NCBI GenBank assembly: GCA_034666665.1 | Contig: JAXDLK010000147.1 | Span: 1-7,659 of the forward strand | Direction: 5' to 3' | From: JAXDLK01 sp034666665 | GTDB taxonomy: Bacteria; Desulfobacterota; Binatia; JACPRU01 | DNA: 7,659 nucleotides | Part shown: in pieces, positions 1-5,562 of the stretch | Position numbering within the stretch: position 1 is the first letter of the stretch | Layout: the number at the start of each line of letters is the position of its first letter | Notes under the pieces: model-generated | The model's input: only the letters and a program-made list of their open reading frames with translations | Databases searched by the model: none | Told to the model about the DNA's origin: nothing | Position numbers and translations under genes: made by a program

Positions 1-6
1 GGAGTC

Positions 7-441
7 ATGGGTGCAAAATTGGAGCGGGTCCTACTGGTGGAGGACAGCGCCGGCGATGCACGTCTGGCACTCGAGGCGTTTCGTCACGCCGGCTTCGCGG
101 GCGAGTTCAACGTCGCCCATGACGGCCTCGAAGCGATCGACTTCCTCCGGCACGACGGCCGGTTCAAGAGCGCGTCACGGCCGGATCTGATCATCCTCGA
201 CCTGAACATGCCGCGAATGGATGGCCGCGAGGTGCTGGTCGAGCTCGAAGCGGATCCGGATCTCAACAGCATCCCGGTCGTGGTGTTCACGACGTCGAGC
301 GCCGACCGCGACATCTCGATGAGCTACCAGCACCAGGCGAACTGCTTCCTGACGAAGCCGGTCGATCTCGACGCGTACTTCGACACGGTGCAGCGGATCG
401 AGAGGTTCTGGGAGGACGTCGCCACGCTGCCGCCGAGGTGA
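7..441 (+). CDS. Rcp1-type single-domain response regulator
   Basis: This 144-residue protein is a stand-alone receiver (REC) domain that should accept phosphate from a sensor histidine kinase and pass the signal by protein contact, since it has no DNA-binding or enzymatic output domain. The acidic pocket is Glu12-Asp13, the phospho-acceptor is Asp65 in LDLNMPRMDG, the switch Thr is at 95/96 in FTTS, and the conserved Lys is Lys117 in LTKP. The long insert before the active site (FLRHDGRF, near 47-53) and the C-terminal IERFW (131-135) followed by LPP are typical of the cyanobacterial Rcp1/phytochrome-associated family. The only SD-like bases, GGAG at 1-4, sit just 2 nt before the ATG, so the true ribosome site or an overlapping upstream gene may lie outside the window. 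A partner kinase immediately upstream is expected from family habit but cannot be seen. It converges on the next gene with 28 nt between stops. Confidence 0.93.
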   Translation: MGAKLERVLLVEDSAGDARLALEAFRHAGFAGEFNVAHDGLEAIDFLRHDGRFKSASRPDLIILDLNMPRMDGREVLVELEADPDLNSIPVVVFTTSSADRDISMSYQHQANCFLTKPVDLDAYFDTVQRIERFWEDVATLPPR

Positions 442-469
442 TCCTCACGGCAAACAGCGGCCGAATGGC

Positions 470-769
470 CTAGCTTCGGTCCCTCTCCCCGTTCTCCTGC
501 GACCTCGGCGGCTCCGATCGCCACTCCGAGATCGCGGCGAGGACCTTGCGTGTGATCACCTCCCGCGCCTTCGCATCGGCAAGCTCGCGCGGGTCGACGA
601 GCACGCGCCCGATCGAGCGGCCGCCGACGGAGAGTGCGATGAAGTAGTCCGTCACGTGGGGCTGCGCATCATCGATGGACCAAGTGACGTCGGCGCCGAG
701 CTCGGGCTGCGCGGCTCTGAGAATCCGCGCGAGCTCGGGCCGAGCGGAGTCGCCGGTGATTGCCGTCAT
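470..769 (-). CDS. Small conserved-looking hypothetical protein (99 aa)
   Basis: I do not recognise this 99-residue protein. The start was placed at the ATG read from 769 because an AAAGG ribosome site lies about 8 nt upstream, whereas the longer frame reaching 883 begins with an Arg-rich, non-coding-looking stretch. The sequence looks like a small alpha/beta fold: a helix near 10-21, a likely beta hairpin around DYFIALSVGGRSIGRVLVD (41-59), and a long helix around 60-85, then a charged tail rich in Arg and Glu. No signal peptide, membrane segment or cysteine is seen, so it is probably cytoplasmic. It is convergent with the Rcp1-type regulator and divergent from the cyclase gene, so it probably shares the 770-1027 control region with the cyclase. 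The middle segment resembles small cytoplasmic DUF proteins in style only; no function is inferred. Confidence 0.7.
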   Translation of the reverse strand: MTAITGDSARPELARILRAAQPELGADVTWSIDDAQPHVTDYFIALSVGGRSIGRVLVDPRELADAKAREVITRKVLAAISEWRSEPPRSQENGERDRS

Positions 770-1027
770 GTGGATACCTTTCCCCGTTCCCTGCGGCCGC
801 GCTCGCCGCTCCTTCCGATACCTTCGATGGCGCGAAGCATCGTCCGACGCGGCTCTGCTACCACAAGCCTCCCGGAAGGTCACCGAATGGCGCCGGCGGA
901 GGCCGAGGAAAGCCCGCGGTGTCGAGGGTCCGGCTGTAGCGGAAGAAGCGACCGCGCGTCGCGGAACCGCGCGCCGGCGTAGTCGTCCGAGGCGATCGCA
1001 AAGGATCGTTCATGCTACGAACGGCCG
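770..1027. promoter_or_regulatory. Divergent intergenic region between hypothetical gene and cyclase
   Basis: These 258 bases lie between two genes reading outward, so promoters for both should be here. On the - strand an AAAGG ribosome site precedes the ATG at 769. On the + strand CATGCT (1011-1016) could be a -10 element for the cyclase, placing the transcript start close to the ATG at 1028, but no matching -35 sequence lies 17 nt upstream. No Shine-Dalgarno sequence precedes 1028. Open frames crossing this region are Arg/Ser/Pro-rich and look like chance frames in GC-rich DNA. The promoter assignment is inference from gene orientation. Confidence 0.4.
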
Positions 1028-2248
1028 ATGAACGAGAGCGACCTCGAGGCGATCGGCGCGTGGGTCGTCGAGGGTGGCCTCGGTGGCATGCTCGAGGCGG
1101 AGCTACTGGCCGGGTTCTGTGAACGCTGTCGTGGCACGGGACTCGAGCTCTCGGGCGCGATCGCCGTCATCGATACCCTTCATCCGGTGTACGAGGGGCG
1201 CGCGTTCCGATGGCGAAGCGATGGTCGTGACGAAAGCCGCGTCGTCGAATTCGGCAGCACCAAGGACGGGGCCGCGGCCGCCGATTGGCAACGGAGCGCG
1301 TTCTACCATCTCGTCACCACCGGAGCCGACGAGGTTCGCCGCCGGATCGGATTCGGCGATCCGACGGACTTCTTGCACCTCGACACGATGAGCGCCGAGG
1401 GCGAGACCGACTACGTCGCTCTCGTCCACCGCTTCGCCAGCGCCGGCGTGATCGGCGAGATGGACTGCTTCTACTCCTCCTGGACGACCATGGGTCCGGA
1501 CGGCTTCGGCGACACCGACCTCGCGGTGCTACGGCGACTCGTGCCGCAGCTGGCCTTGGCCATCAAATGCGCGTCGCTGGCGCGGATCGCCGGCACGCTG
1601 GTCGACGTCTATCTCGGCCGTGACGCGGGCCAGCGTGTGTTGCGTGGCCGGATCTCCCGCGGCGTCGCCGACAGGATCAACGCGGTGCTCTGGTTCTCGG
1701 ACCTGCGCGGCTACACCGCGATCACCGAAACGCTCGTGCCGGAGGAAATCATTCCGCTGCTGAACGACTACGCCGACGCGGTCATTTCCGCGATTCACGA
1801 AGCCGGAGGCAACGTGCTCAAGCTGATGGGCGACGGCACGCTGGCGATCTTCGAGGCGGATGACCCGGCGGCCGGCTGCCGATCCGCGCTCCGCGCGGAG
1901 GCCGAGCTGAGACGCCACGTGCAGGCGTTGAACGAGCGCCGCACCGCGGAAGGCCGCCCGGTGACGTCGGTGTATCTCGGGTTGCACGTCGGCGACGTGT
2001 TCTACGGCAACATCGGCAGCGAGGATCGCCTGGATTTCACCGTCGTCGGTCCCGCCGTGAACGAGGTCAGCCGGATCGCATCCCTCTGCCGTTCGGTGGA
2101 TCGCGGCGTCGTGCTCTCGTCGCAGTTTGCGGCGGCGACGCCGGAGCCGGAAAGGGCGGCCCTCGTTTCGCTCGGCCGCTATGCCTTGCGCGGAGTGGCG
2201 CGGCCGCAGGAGCTTTTCACGCTCGAGTCCTCGGCGCCGCTCCCCTGA
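1028..2248 (+). CDS. Class III adenylate/guanylate cyclase with GAF-like N-terminal region
   Basis: The 406-residue protein should make cAMP (possibly cGMP) from the nucleoside triphosphate. The C-terminal catalytic domain (about 215-400) has the full active-site set: metal-binding Asp225 in FSDLRGYT and Asp269 in KLMGDG, base-contacting Lys265 and Thr338, and the transition-state residues Asn345 and Arg349 in VNEVSR. Lys plus Thr at the base-recognition positions is found in bacterial adenylate cyclases such as cyanobacterial CyaC, so cAMP is more likely than cGMP. The usual GD before the Asn is GP here (341-342), a variant I recall from rhizobial cyclases. Residues 1-185 resemble a degenerate GAF-like sensor region (SSWTTMGPDGFGDTDL at 150-165), followed by a linker (186-215, VYLGRDAGQRVLRGRISRG) typical of this subfamily. 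No membrane segment is seen, so it should be cytosolic. No Shine-Dalgarno precedes the ATG, and the start could be internal, for example Met21. Confidence 0.93.
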   Translation: MNESDLEAIGAWVVEGGLGGMLEAELLAGFCERCRGTGLELSGAIAVIDTLHPVYEGRAFRWRSDGRDESRVVEFGSTKDGAAAADWQRSAFYHLVTTGADEVRRRIGFGDPTDFLHLDTMSAEGETDYVALVHRFASAGVIGEMDCFYSSWTTMGPDGFGDTDLAVLRRLVPQLALAIKCASLARIAGTLVDVYLGRDAGQRVLRGRISRGVADRINAVLWFSDLRGYTAITETLVPEEIIPLLNDYADAVISAIHEAGGNVLKLMGDGTLAIFEADDPAAGCRSALRAEAELRRHVQALNERRTAEGRPVTSVYLGLHVGDVFYGNIGSEDRLDFTVVGPAVNEVSRIASLCRSVDRGVVLSSQFAAATPEPERAALVSLGRYALRGVARPQELFTLESSAPLP

Positions 2249-2260
2249 TCTAGCAGCGGT

Positions 2261-2341
2261 CCGGAACGGCAACGCCCGGCGTTCATTTCCGCAGCCGTTC
2301 GGCACAAAAAAGCACCCTTTGTAGGTTTTTGTCCTGCAAAG
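2261..2341 (+). other. Structured, partly AT-rich intergenic patch after the cyclase gene
   Basis: Three inverted repeats fall within 81 bases starting 13 nt after the cyclase stop. An outer pair GAACGGC (2264-2270) and GCCGTTC (2294-2300) encloses a 6-1-6 palindrome, AACGCC-C-GGCGTT (2271-2283). Next comes a 9-bp hairpin with one G-U pair, CTTTGTAGG (2317-2325) and CCTGCAAAG (2333-2341), with the T-rich loop TTTTTGT. An upstream ACAAAAA (2304-2310) is complementary to that loop, so a pseudoknot or an alternative hairpin is possible. The stretch 2303-2340 is clearly AT-rich in a GC-rich neighbourhood. It could be a terminator for the cyclase, a leader RNA for the next gene, or a protein-binding site. 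Function is not determinable from sequence alone. Confidence 0.45.
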
Positions 2342-2425
2342 CGGCCCTCGGGCTACGGGCACGAGGAATGCAGTACGTCCAGCGACGGGGCTGTCTGGCC
2401 GCCCGGTCAGGATCGCGACCGAACC

Positions 2426-2441
2426 GAGGGAGGCGACGCTG
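2426..2441 (+). promoter_or_regulatory. Ribosome binding site favouring a CTG start
   Basis: GAGGGAGG at 2426-2433 is the best Shine-Dalgarno match near this gene. It is spaced 5 nt from an in-frame CTG (2439-2441) and 17 nt from the GTG at 2451. The spacing rule favours CTG, while start-codon frequency favours GTG. Confidence 0.4.
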
Positions 2442-2450
2442 CACATCTAC

Positions 2451-2744
2451 GTGATTCTCGCGCGCCGGCACCGGTGGGAAGTTCGCGACGTCGCGGATCA
2501 TCTCTACGGCACGTTCGACCGGCAAGAAGACGCGCTCCGCTGCGGCGAGGAGAAGGCGATCGAAAGCGCGCCGGCAGCCCTGCAGGTCCACAACGCGAAC
2601 GATCGCCTGGATTACGGCATCACGTTTCGGAAGATCCACGGAATGGTCGTCCGCCGGAAGACGCTCTACACGCCGTCGGTGCGCGCCGCCGGACCCATCC
2701 GGATCACCGAGCCTCTCGCGCGCGAGCATCAGAAGCGGCACTGA
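2451..2744 (+). CDS. Small DUF2188-like hypothetical protein
   Basis: A 97-residue soluble protein when started at the GTG at 2451. The pattern of an opening beta strand with a Trp (RRHRWEVR, 5-12), a short aromatic strand (HLYGTFDRQEDAL, 17-29), a helix (25-38) and then LQVHNANDRLDYGITF (44-59) resembles the small DUF2188-type fold, but this is a resemblance by eye and no role is known. One Cys (31) is present and there is no signal or membrane segment. The start is uncertain: the strong ribosome site GAGGGAGG (2426-2433) is 17 nt from the GTG but only 5 nt from an in-frame CTG at 2439, which would add LHIY and complete the first strand of the fold. The gene follows the structured patch at 2261-2341 and is followed by a strong hairpin at 2756-2798. 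Confidence 0.75.
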   Translation: MILARRHRWEVRDVADHLYGTFDRQEDALRCGEEKAIESAPAALQVHNANDRLDYGITFRKIHGMVVRRKTLYTPSVRAAGPIRITEPLAREHQKRH

Positions 2745-2755
2745 GCTCCTCACGT

Positions 2756-2798
2756 GCGCGGTCTCGAGCTCGGGATGGGCTCGGGCTCGAGGCCGCGC
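2756..2798 (+). terminator. Strong hairpin, candidate terminator after the DUF2188-like gene
   Basis: The arm at 2756-2769 (GCGCGGTCTCGAGC) pairs with 2785-2798 (GCTCGAGGCCGCGC) over 14 bp with a single G-U pair and a 15-nt loop. It begins 12 nt after the stop at 2744. No U-tract follows (the next bases are CCTCTCC), so it is not a classical intrinsic terminator; in a GC-rich genome it may still stop polymerase or protect the 3' end. The reverse strand can form the same stem. Confidence 0.5.
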
Positions 2799-2876
2799 CC
2801 CCTCTCCAGTCGTCCTGGCGCGGCGACCGTCACGCGGCCGGAATCTCCGCCGTGAAACGACGCGTTCGGCGCGCGG

Positions 2877-2905
2877 TTGACCCGTCACCGCGGCCACACG
2901 ATAAG
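2877..2905 (+). promoter_or_regulatory. Sigma70-type promoter for the cysteine-rich membrane protein
   Basis: A -35 element TTGACC (2877-2882, 5 of 6 to consensus) and a -10 element GATAAG (2900-2905, 4 of 6) are separated by exactly 17 nt. The expected transcript start is about 2912, only about 2 nt before the GTG at 2914. No ribosome site precedes that GTG. Both facts fit a leaderless message. Confidence 0.6.
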
Positions 2906-2913
2906 CTCCGCGC

Positions 2914-3237
2914 GTGGCCAAGCGAAAGGGTCGTTGGAGGAACGGCGTGGCGGCGCTCGTCGTGCTCGCGCCGGTCGTTGCGGTCGTCGTCTACTCGAGC
3001 TTCGAGGTCAGCGATTACGAGTGCGACGTCTGCGTCTCCTTCGACGGCCGCGAGTCCTGCCGCAAGGTCACGGCGAAGACGGAAGCCGACGCGCTCCGCG
3101 GGGCCATCGACAATGCGTGCGCCCTGGTCGCCTCGGGCGTGACGCAGACGATGCGGTGTACGCGCTCCGAGCCCACCCGCTCGACGTGCCGTTCGCTCGT
3201 CGAGAAAGCGGCCGACGAGACTGCTGCAGGCTCCTGA
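2914..3237 (+). CDS. Membrane-anchored cysteine-rich hypothetical protein
   Basis: The 107-residue protein starts with a basic segment (AKRKGRWRN, 2-10) and one hydrophobic helix (about 11-27), followed by a polar domain that should face the periplasm or outside. That domain has six cysteines: Cys37 and Cys40 in a C-x-x-C motif (YECDVC), then Cys49, Cys69, Cys82 and Cys92. An even number in an exported domain suggests up to three disulfides; a metal site through the CxxC is an alternative. A lipobox is not seen, and the helix has no clear signal-peptidase site, so a signal anchor is more likely than a secreted form. The GTG start is supported by the abutting promoter and by the basic N-terminus before the helix. 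I do not know a function. It is the last + strand gene before the convergent response regulator. Confidence 0.8.
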   Translation: MAKRKGRWRNGVAALVVLAPVVAVVVYSSFEVSDYECDVCVSFDGRESCRKVTAKTEADALRGAIDNACALVASGVTQTMRCTRSEPTRSTCRSLVEKAADETAAGS

Positions 3238-3244
3238 AGCAGTC
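3219..3244 (+). terminator. Hairpin spanning the stop codon of the cysteine-rich gene
   Basis: GACTGCT (3219-3225) is perfectly complementary to AGCAGTC (3238-3244), and an inner CAG/CTG (3227-3229 with 3234-3236 after a GCTC loop region) extends it past one G-A mismatch. The stop codon lies in the right side of this stem region. No U-tract follows. It may act as a 3'-end or termination hairpin together with the element at 3258-3303. Confidence 0.35.
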
Positions 3245-3257
3245 GCTTCTAGGGCGG

Positions 3258-3303
3258 TCCGAGCTGGCGGCGCCAAGATACCTCTCGCCGGCTCGGAGCG
3301 GCG
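3258..3303. repeat. Dispersed palindromic element, copy A
   Basis: The arm TCCGAGCTGGCG (3258-3269) pairs with CGCCGGCTCGGA (3286-3297) over 12 bp with one G-U pair around a 16-nt loop. The left 15 bases from 3260 and the right 18 bases (3286-3303) recur exactly in copy B. The left part plus loop (3258-3281) recurs in inverted copy C with 23 of 24 identical. It sits between the stops of two convergent genes (3237 and 3357), where a bidirectional terminator or a REP-like element would be expected. Confidence 0.65.
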
Positions 3304-3356
3304 CCGTTTGCGCCCGCGAGCTCTTCTGCGAGCGCGTTCGGGGCGGTGGGGGTTGG

Positions 3357-3758
3357 CTAGGAGACCAGCTGTTCCATCAGCGCGAGCAGCTGCTTGTGGC
3401 CGAACGGCTTCGATAGATACGCGTTACATCCGGCGGAGAGCGCCTTCGAGCGATCCTCCGGGAACGCGTGCGCAGTCGTCGCGATGATCGGCACGTCGCG
3501 CCACTGGTCGGTCTGCCTCAGGTACCGCGTGAGCATCAGACCGTCCTCGCCGCCCTTCAGCGACAGATCCATGAGGACGATCGTGACTTCCTCGGGATGG
3601 GCCGCGAGCTGACTCTTCACCTCGTCACCGGTCGAGGCGAGCAGAACCTCGTAGTGCCGATTGAGGACGGCCTTCATGTACACCTGGGTGTCGGGGTCGT
3701 CCTCGACGATGAGGACGGTTGGCTTCTGTTGCTTCTCCTGAACGGCGGTTGCCTCCAT
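3357..3758 (-). CDS. REC-only response regulator (DivK/CheY-like)
   Basis: A 133-residue single receiver domain. The start at 3758 is chosen because GGAGGGGG lies 5 nt upstream; a longer frame reaching 3875 would extend into the control region. Acidic residues are Glu19, Asp20 and Asp21 in VLIVEDD, the phospho-acceptor is Asp64 in VLMDLSLKGGEDG, the switch residues are Thr94/Thr95 in IIATTAHA, and the conserved Lys is Lys117 in YLSKPF. The SLKGGEDG loop and IIATTAHAF are typical of receivers found in hybrid kinases and of DivK-like regulators, so it probably acts in a phosphorelay with a kinase encoded elsewhere. The N-terminal 12 residues are polar and disordered-looking. It is convergent with the cysteine-rich gene and divergent from the SCP2-like/hydrolase operon, with which it shares the 3759-4042 region. 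No output domain is present. Confidence 0.92.
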   Translation of the reverse strand: MEATAVQEKQQKPTVLIVEDDPDTQVYMKAVLNRHYEVLLASTGDEVKSQLAAHPEEVTIVLMDLSLKGGEDGLMLTRYLRQTDQWRDVPIIATTAHAFPEDRSKALSAGCNAYLSKPFGHKQLLALMEQLVS

Positions 3759-4042
3759 GGCGTCCCCCTCCGCCGCGCGTTCGCGGCAAACTCTCTTCAC
3801 TGTACGGTGCAACATCCATACCGCGAAACGTAGAATGCGTTCTTGTGAATTCGGTAACGTTTCCGCGCGGTACACCGTCGATCGAACGACCCCCCGCGAC
3901 GATTTCGTAACGCGATTGTACGAACTTTGCGTAGTCGGGTGCAGTCTACGACGCGCGTCACGACCACCCTGCCTGCCGTCACGTGGCTTTGCAGATCGCG
4001 CGCGATGGTCTATCGGTCCTCAGACCGAAGCCCGGAGGTACG
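3759..4042. promoter_or_regulatory. Divergent control region with operator-like dyads
   Basis: These 284 bases separate the response regulator from the SCP2-like/hydrolase operon and are visibly less GC-rich from about 3790 to 3950. TTCGTA (3904-3909) and TACGAA (3919-3924) form a perfect inverted repeat with a 9-nt centre. GTAACG occurs at 3854-3859 and again at 3907-3912, 53 nt apart, about five helical turns. The first copy lies in a near-palindrome GGTAACGTTTCC (3853-3864, 10 of 12 symmetric). These could bind a dimeric regulator controlling one or both genes. No confident -35/-10 pair was found on either strand. Confidence 0.4.
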
Positions 4043-4423
4043 ATGAGCCTGATCGACGTCGCCAAGTGGCGCTTCCTCGTGAATCGCGATCCCGAGTTCA
4101 TCATCGCCGCGCGTTACTGGAACGCGCTCCTCAAGGTGCGGATCGGCGAGCAGGGCTGCATCCTGAGGATCCGCGAAGGCCAGATCACCGACGTGGAGGA
4201 GACGCCGACGCTCTTCGACGCATACGACATCGAAGTGGCGGCACCCGAGGAGGACTGGCGGAAGTTCCTCGAGCCGATCCCGCCGCCCTTCTACCAGGAC
4301 GTGTTCTCGGCCGCGATGCGCCACTCGTTCACGGTGGGCGCGGATCTCGAGAACCTGTTCGCGTACTATCCGGCCGCACGGCGCATGTTCGAGCTCATGC
4401 GCGGCGCGCGCGTCGAGGACTGA
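4043..4423 (+). CDS. SCP2-like small protein coupled to alpha/beta hydrolase
   Basis: The 126-residue protein starts at the ATG at 4043, which has GGAGG at 4034-4038; a longer frame from 3983 exists but lacks such a site. The pattern of RYWNALLKVRIGEQGCILRIREGQI (24-48), a DIEVAAPEEDWRKFL stretch (62-76), then FYQDVFSAAMRHSFTVGADLENLFAYY (83-109) and a final helix resembles sterol carrier protein 2 (SCP2)-type lipid-binding domains: a beta sheet with a Trp-containing helix and a final YxxAxRRxFEL helix. SCP2 folds hold hydrophobic molecules such as lipids or acyl-CoAs. No signal peptide is seen, so it is probably cytosolic. The stop TGA overlaps the ribosome site of the next gene, so the two should be made together, and the protein may bind or present the hydrolase's substrate. 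The assignment is by eye and moderate. Confidence 0.82.
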   Translation: MSLIDVAKWRFLVNRDPEFIIAARYWNALLKVRIGEQGCILRIREGQITDVEETPTLFDAYDIEVAAPEEDWRKFLEPIPPPFYQDVFSAAMRHSFTVGADLENLFAYYPAARRMFELMRGARVED

Positions 4424-4427
4424 GGCC

Positions 4428-5288
4428 ATGCCGAAGCTGTCGAAGATCGTAGGTCGGTACGTCAGCATCGACGTCGCCGGGGTGGAGTACCGGGTCTACT
4501 TCGAGGAGGCGGGAAGCGGCATTCCGCTGATCCTGCAGCACACCGCGGGTTCCGACGGCCGCCAGTGGCGACACCTCCTCGAGGACGAGGAGATCACGCG
4601 CGATTTCCGGCTGATCGCCCACGACCTGCCGTACCACGGGAAGTCGCTCCCGCCGGTCGATCTCGAGTGGTGGACGGTGGAGTATGCGCTCACGCAGAAG
4701 TTCTTCATGAGCTTCATCGTCGGCCTGGCACACGCGCTCGAGCTCGAGCGGCCGGTCTACATGGGCTGCTCGATGGGCGGCCACCTCGCTCCGGACCTCG
4801 CGCTCTACTATCCGGATGAGTTCCGCGCCGTGATCGGCGTCGAGGCGGCGCTCGAGAGCCAGGGAGTGGACCGGCTCCTTCCGTGGTTTTACCACCCGCG
4901 GGTCGGCCAGGAGTTCAAGCCTGCCCTCATGTACTCGCTGATGGCGCCCGGGAGTCCCGAGCCCTACAAGCGGGAGACGATCTGGACGTACAGCCAGGGC
5001 GCGCCCGTCGTGTTCAAGGGCGACCTCAACTACTACGCCCTCGAGCACAACCTCACCGGGCTCGCGCACGAGATCGACACCAAGAAGGTCGGCGTCTACG
5101 TGCTCTCCGGCGAGTACGACTGGTCGGCGCGTCCCGAGGACAGCCGCAAGCTCGCGGACGCGATTCCGGGTGCGCACTTCACCGAGATGAAGGGCGTCGG
5201 ACACTTCCCGATGTGCGAGAACCCGGAAGCCTTCCTGCGCTACCTGAAACCGGTGCTCGCGGAGATCAAGAAGACCTCGGCGCGGTAG
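4428..5288 (+). CDS. Alpha/beta-fold hydrolase
   Basis: A 286-residue cytoplasmic protein of the usual length for a minimal alpha/beta hydrolase. The catalytic triad can be placed at Ser115 in the nucleophile elbow GCSMGG (113-118), Asp231 in GEYDW (228-232) and His259 in GVGHFPM (256-262). The oxyanion-hole segment is HTAGSDGRQW (38-47), and HDLPYHGKS (65-73) is the usual strand-4 turn motif. A cap region lies between about 140 and 210, rich in Tyr and Trp (WFYHP, WTYSQG), which may shape a hydrophobic pocket. Esters, thioesters, lactones or C-C bonds are all possible substrates for this fold; the true one cannot be read from the sequence. The ATG lies 4 nt after the stop of the SCP2-like gene and its GAGG site overlaps that stop, so translational coupling is very likely. 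Confidence 0.93.
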   Translation: MPKLSKIVGRYVSIDVAGVEYRVYFEEAGSGIPLILQHTAGSDGRQWRHLLEDEEITRDFRLIAHDLPYHGKSLPPVDLEWWTVEYALTQKFFMSFIVGLAHALELERPVYMGCSMGGHLAPDLALYYPDEFRAVIGVEAALESQGVDRLLPWFYHPRVGQEFKPALMYSLMAPGSPEPYKRETIWTYSQGAPVVFKGDLNYYALEHNLTGLAHEIDTKKVGVYVLSGEYDWSARPEDSRKLADAIPGAHFTEMKGVGHFPMCENPEAFLRYLKPVLAEIKKTSAR

Positions 5289-5353
5289 CGAGCGGCTGGT
5301 AACCGAAGGATCGGAGCGATCTCCCGCTCTGTACGCCTCCAGCAGGCGCGCTG

Positions 5354-5427
5354 CGAGCTGGCGGCGCCGACACTGGGCCGCGCCGAACTGGTGAGGAGCA
5401 TCCCGGGCGCGCCGGCTCGGAGCGGCG
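5354..5427. repeat. Dispersed palindromic element, copy B
   Basis: CGAGCTGGCG (5354-5363) pairs with CGCCGGCTCG (5410-5419) over 10 bp including the same G-U position as copy A. The 15 bases 5354-5368 equal 3260-3274 and the 18 bases 5410-5427 equal 3286-3303, but the interior is 46 nt instead of 16 and unrelated. It lies 65 nt after the stop of the alpha/beta hydrolase gene. Confidence 0.6.
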
Positions 5428-5441
5428 TGCCTTCCGGCGCA

Positions 5442-5562
5442 GCAGGGAATGCATCGGCTGCGGCTACAGCAACACCTCGCGCAGCGTCCCGCGTCGTGCG
5501 CGCGTCTCGCCGAGCTCGTCGCACGGAATGTTTCGTAGCTCCGGACTGCGCGGATTCCCTGC
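5442..5562. repeat. Nine-base inverted repeat, 103 nt apart
   Basis: GCAGGGAAT at 5442-5450 and ATTCCCTGC at 5554-5562 are perfectly complementary. With a 3-nt insertion (CAG) on the left arm the match extends outward to GCGC. It may bound a small remnant element or be chance. Confidence 0.3.

Noticed and set aside
656..1031. Two overlapping + strand frames in the divergent region
   Set aside because: They overlap the start of the - strand hypothetical gene, are rich in Arg and Ser, and have no ribosome site.
1529..2446. 305-residue open frame on the - strand
   Set aside because: It lies opposite the catalytic domain of the cyclase, whose motifs are intact on the + strand. Its product is Arg/Ala/Gly-rich and shows no family, as expected for a shadow frame in GC-rich DNA.
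2368..2454. 28-codon + strand frame starting at ATG 2368
   Set aside because: It is Arg-rich with no motif, and its GAGG site is too close to the ATG. A leader peptide cannot be excluded but nothing supports it.
4395..5204. 269-residue open frame on the - strand
   Set aside because: It is antisense to the alpha/beta hydrolase, which has a complete triad. The product is repetitive in Arg, Val and Glu and has no recognisable motif.
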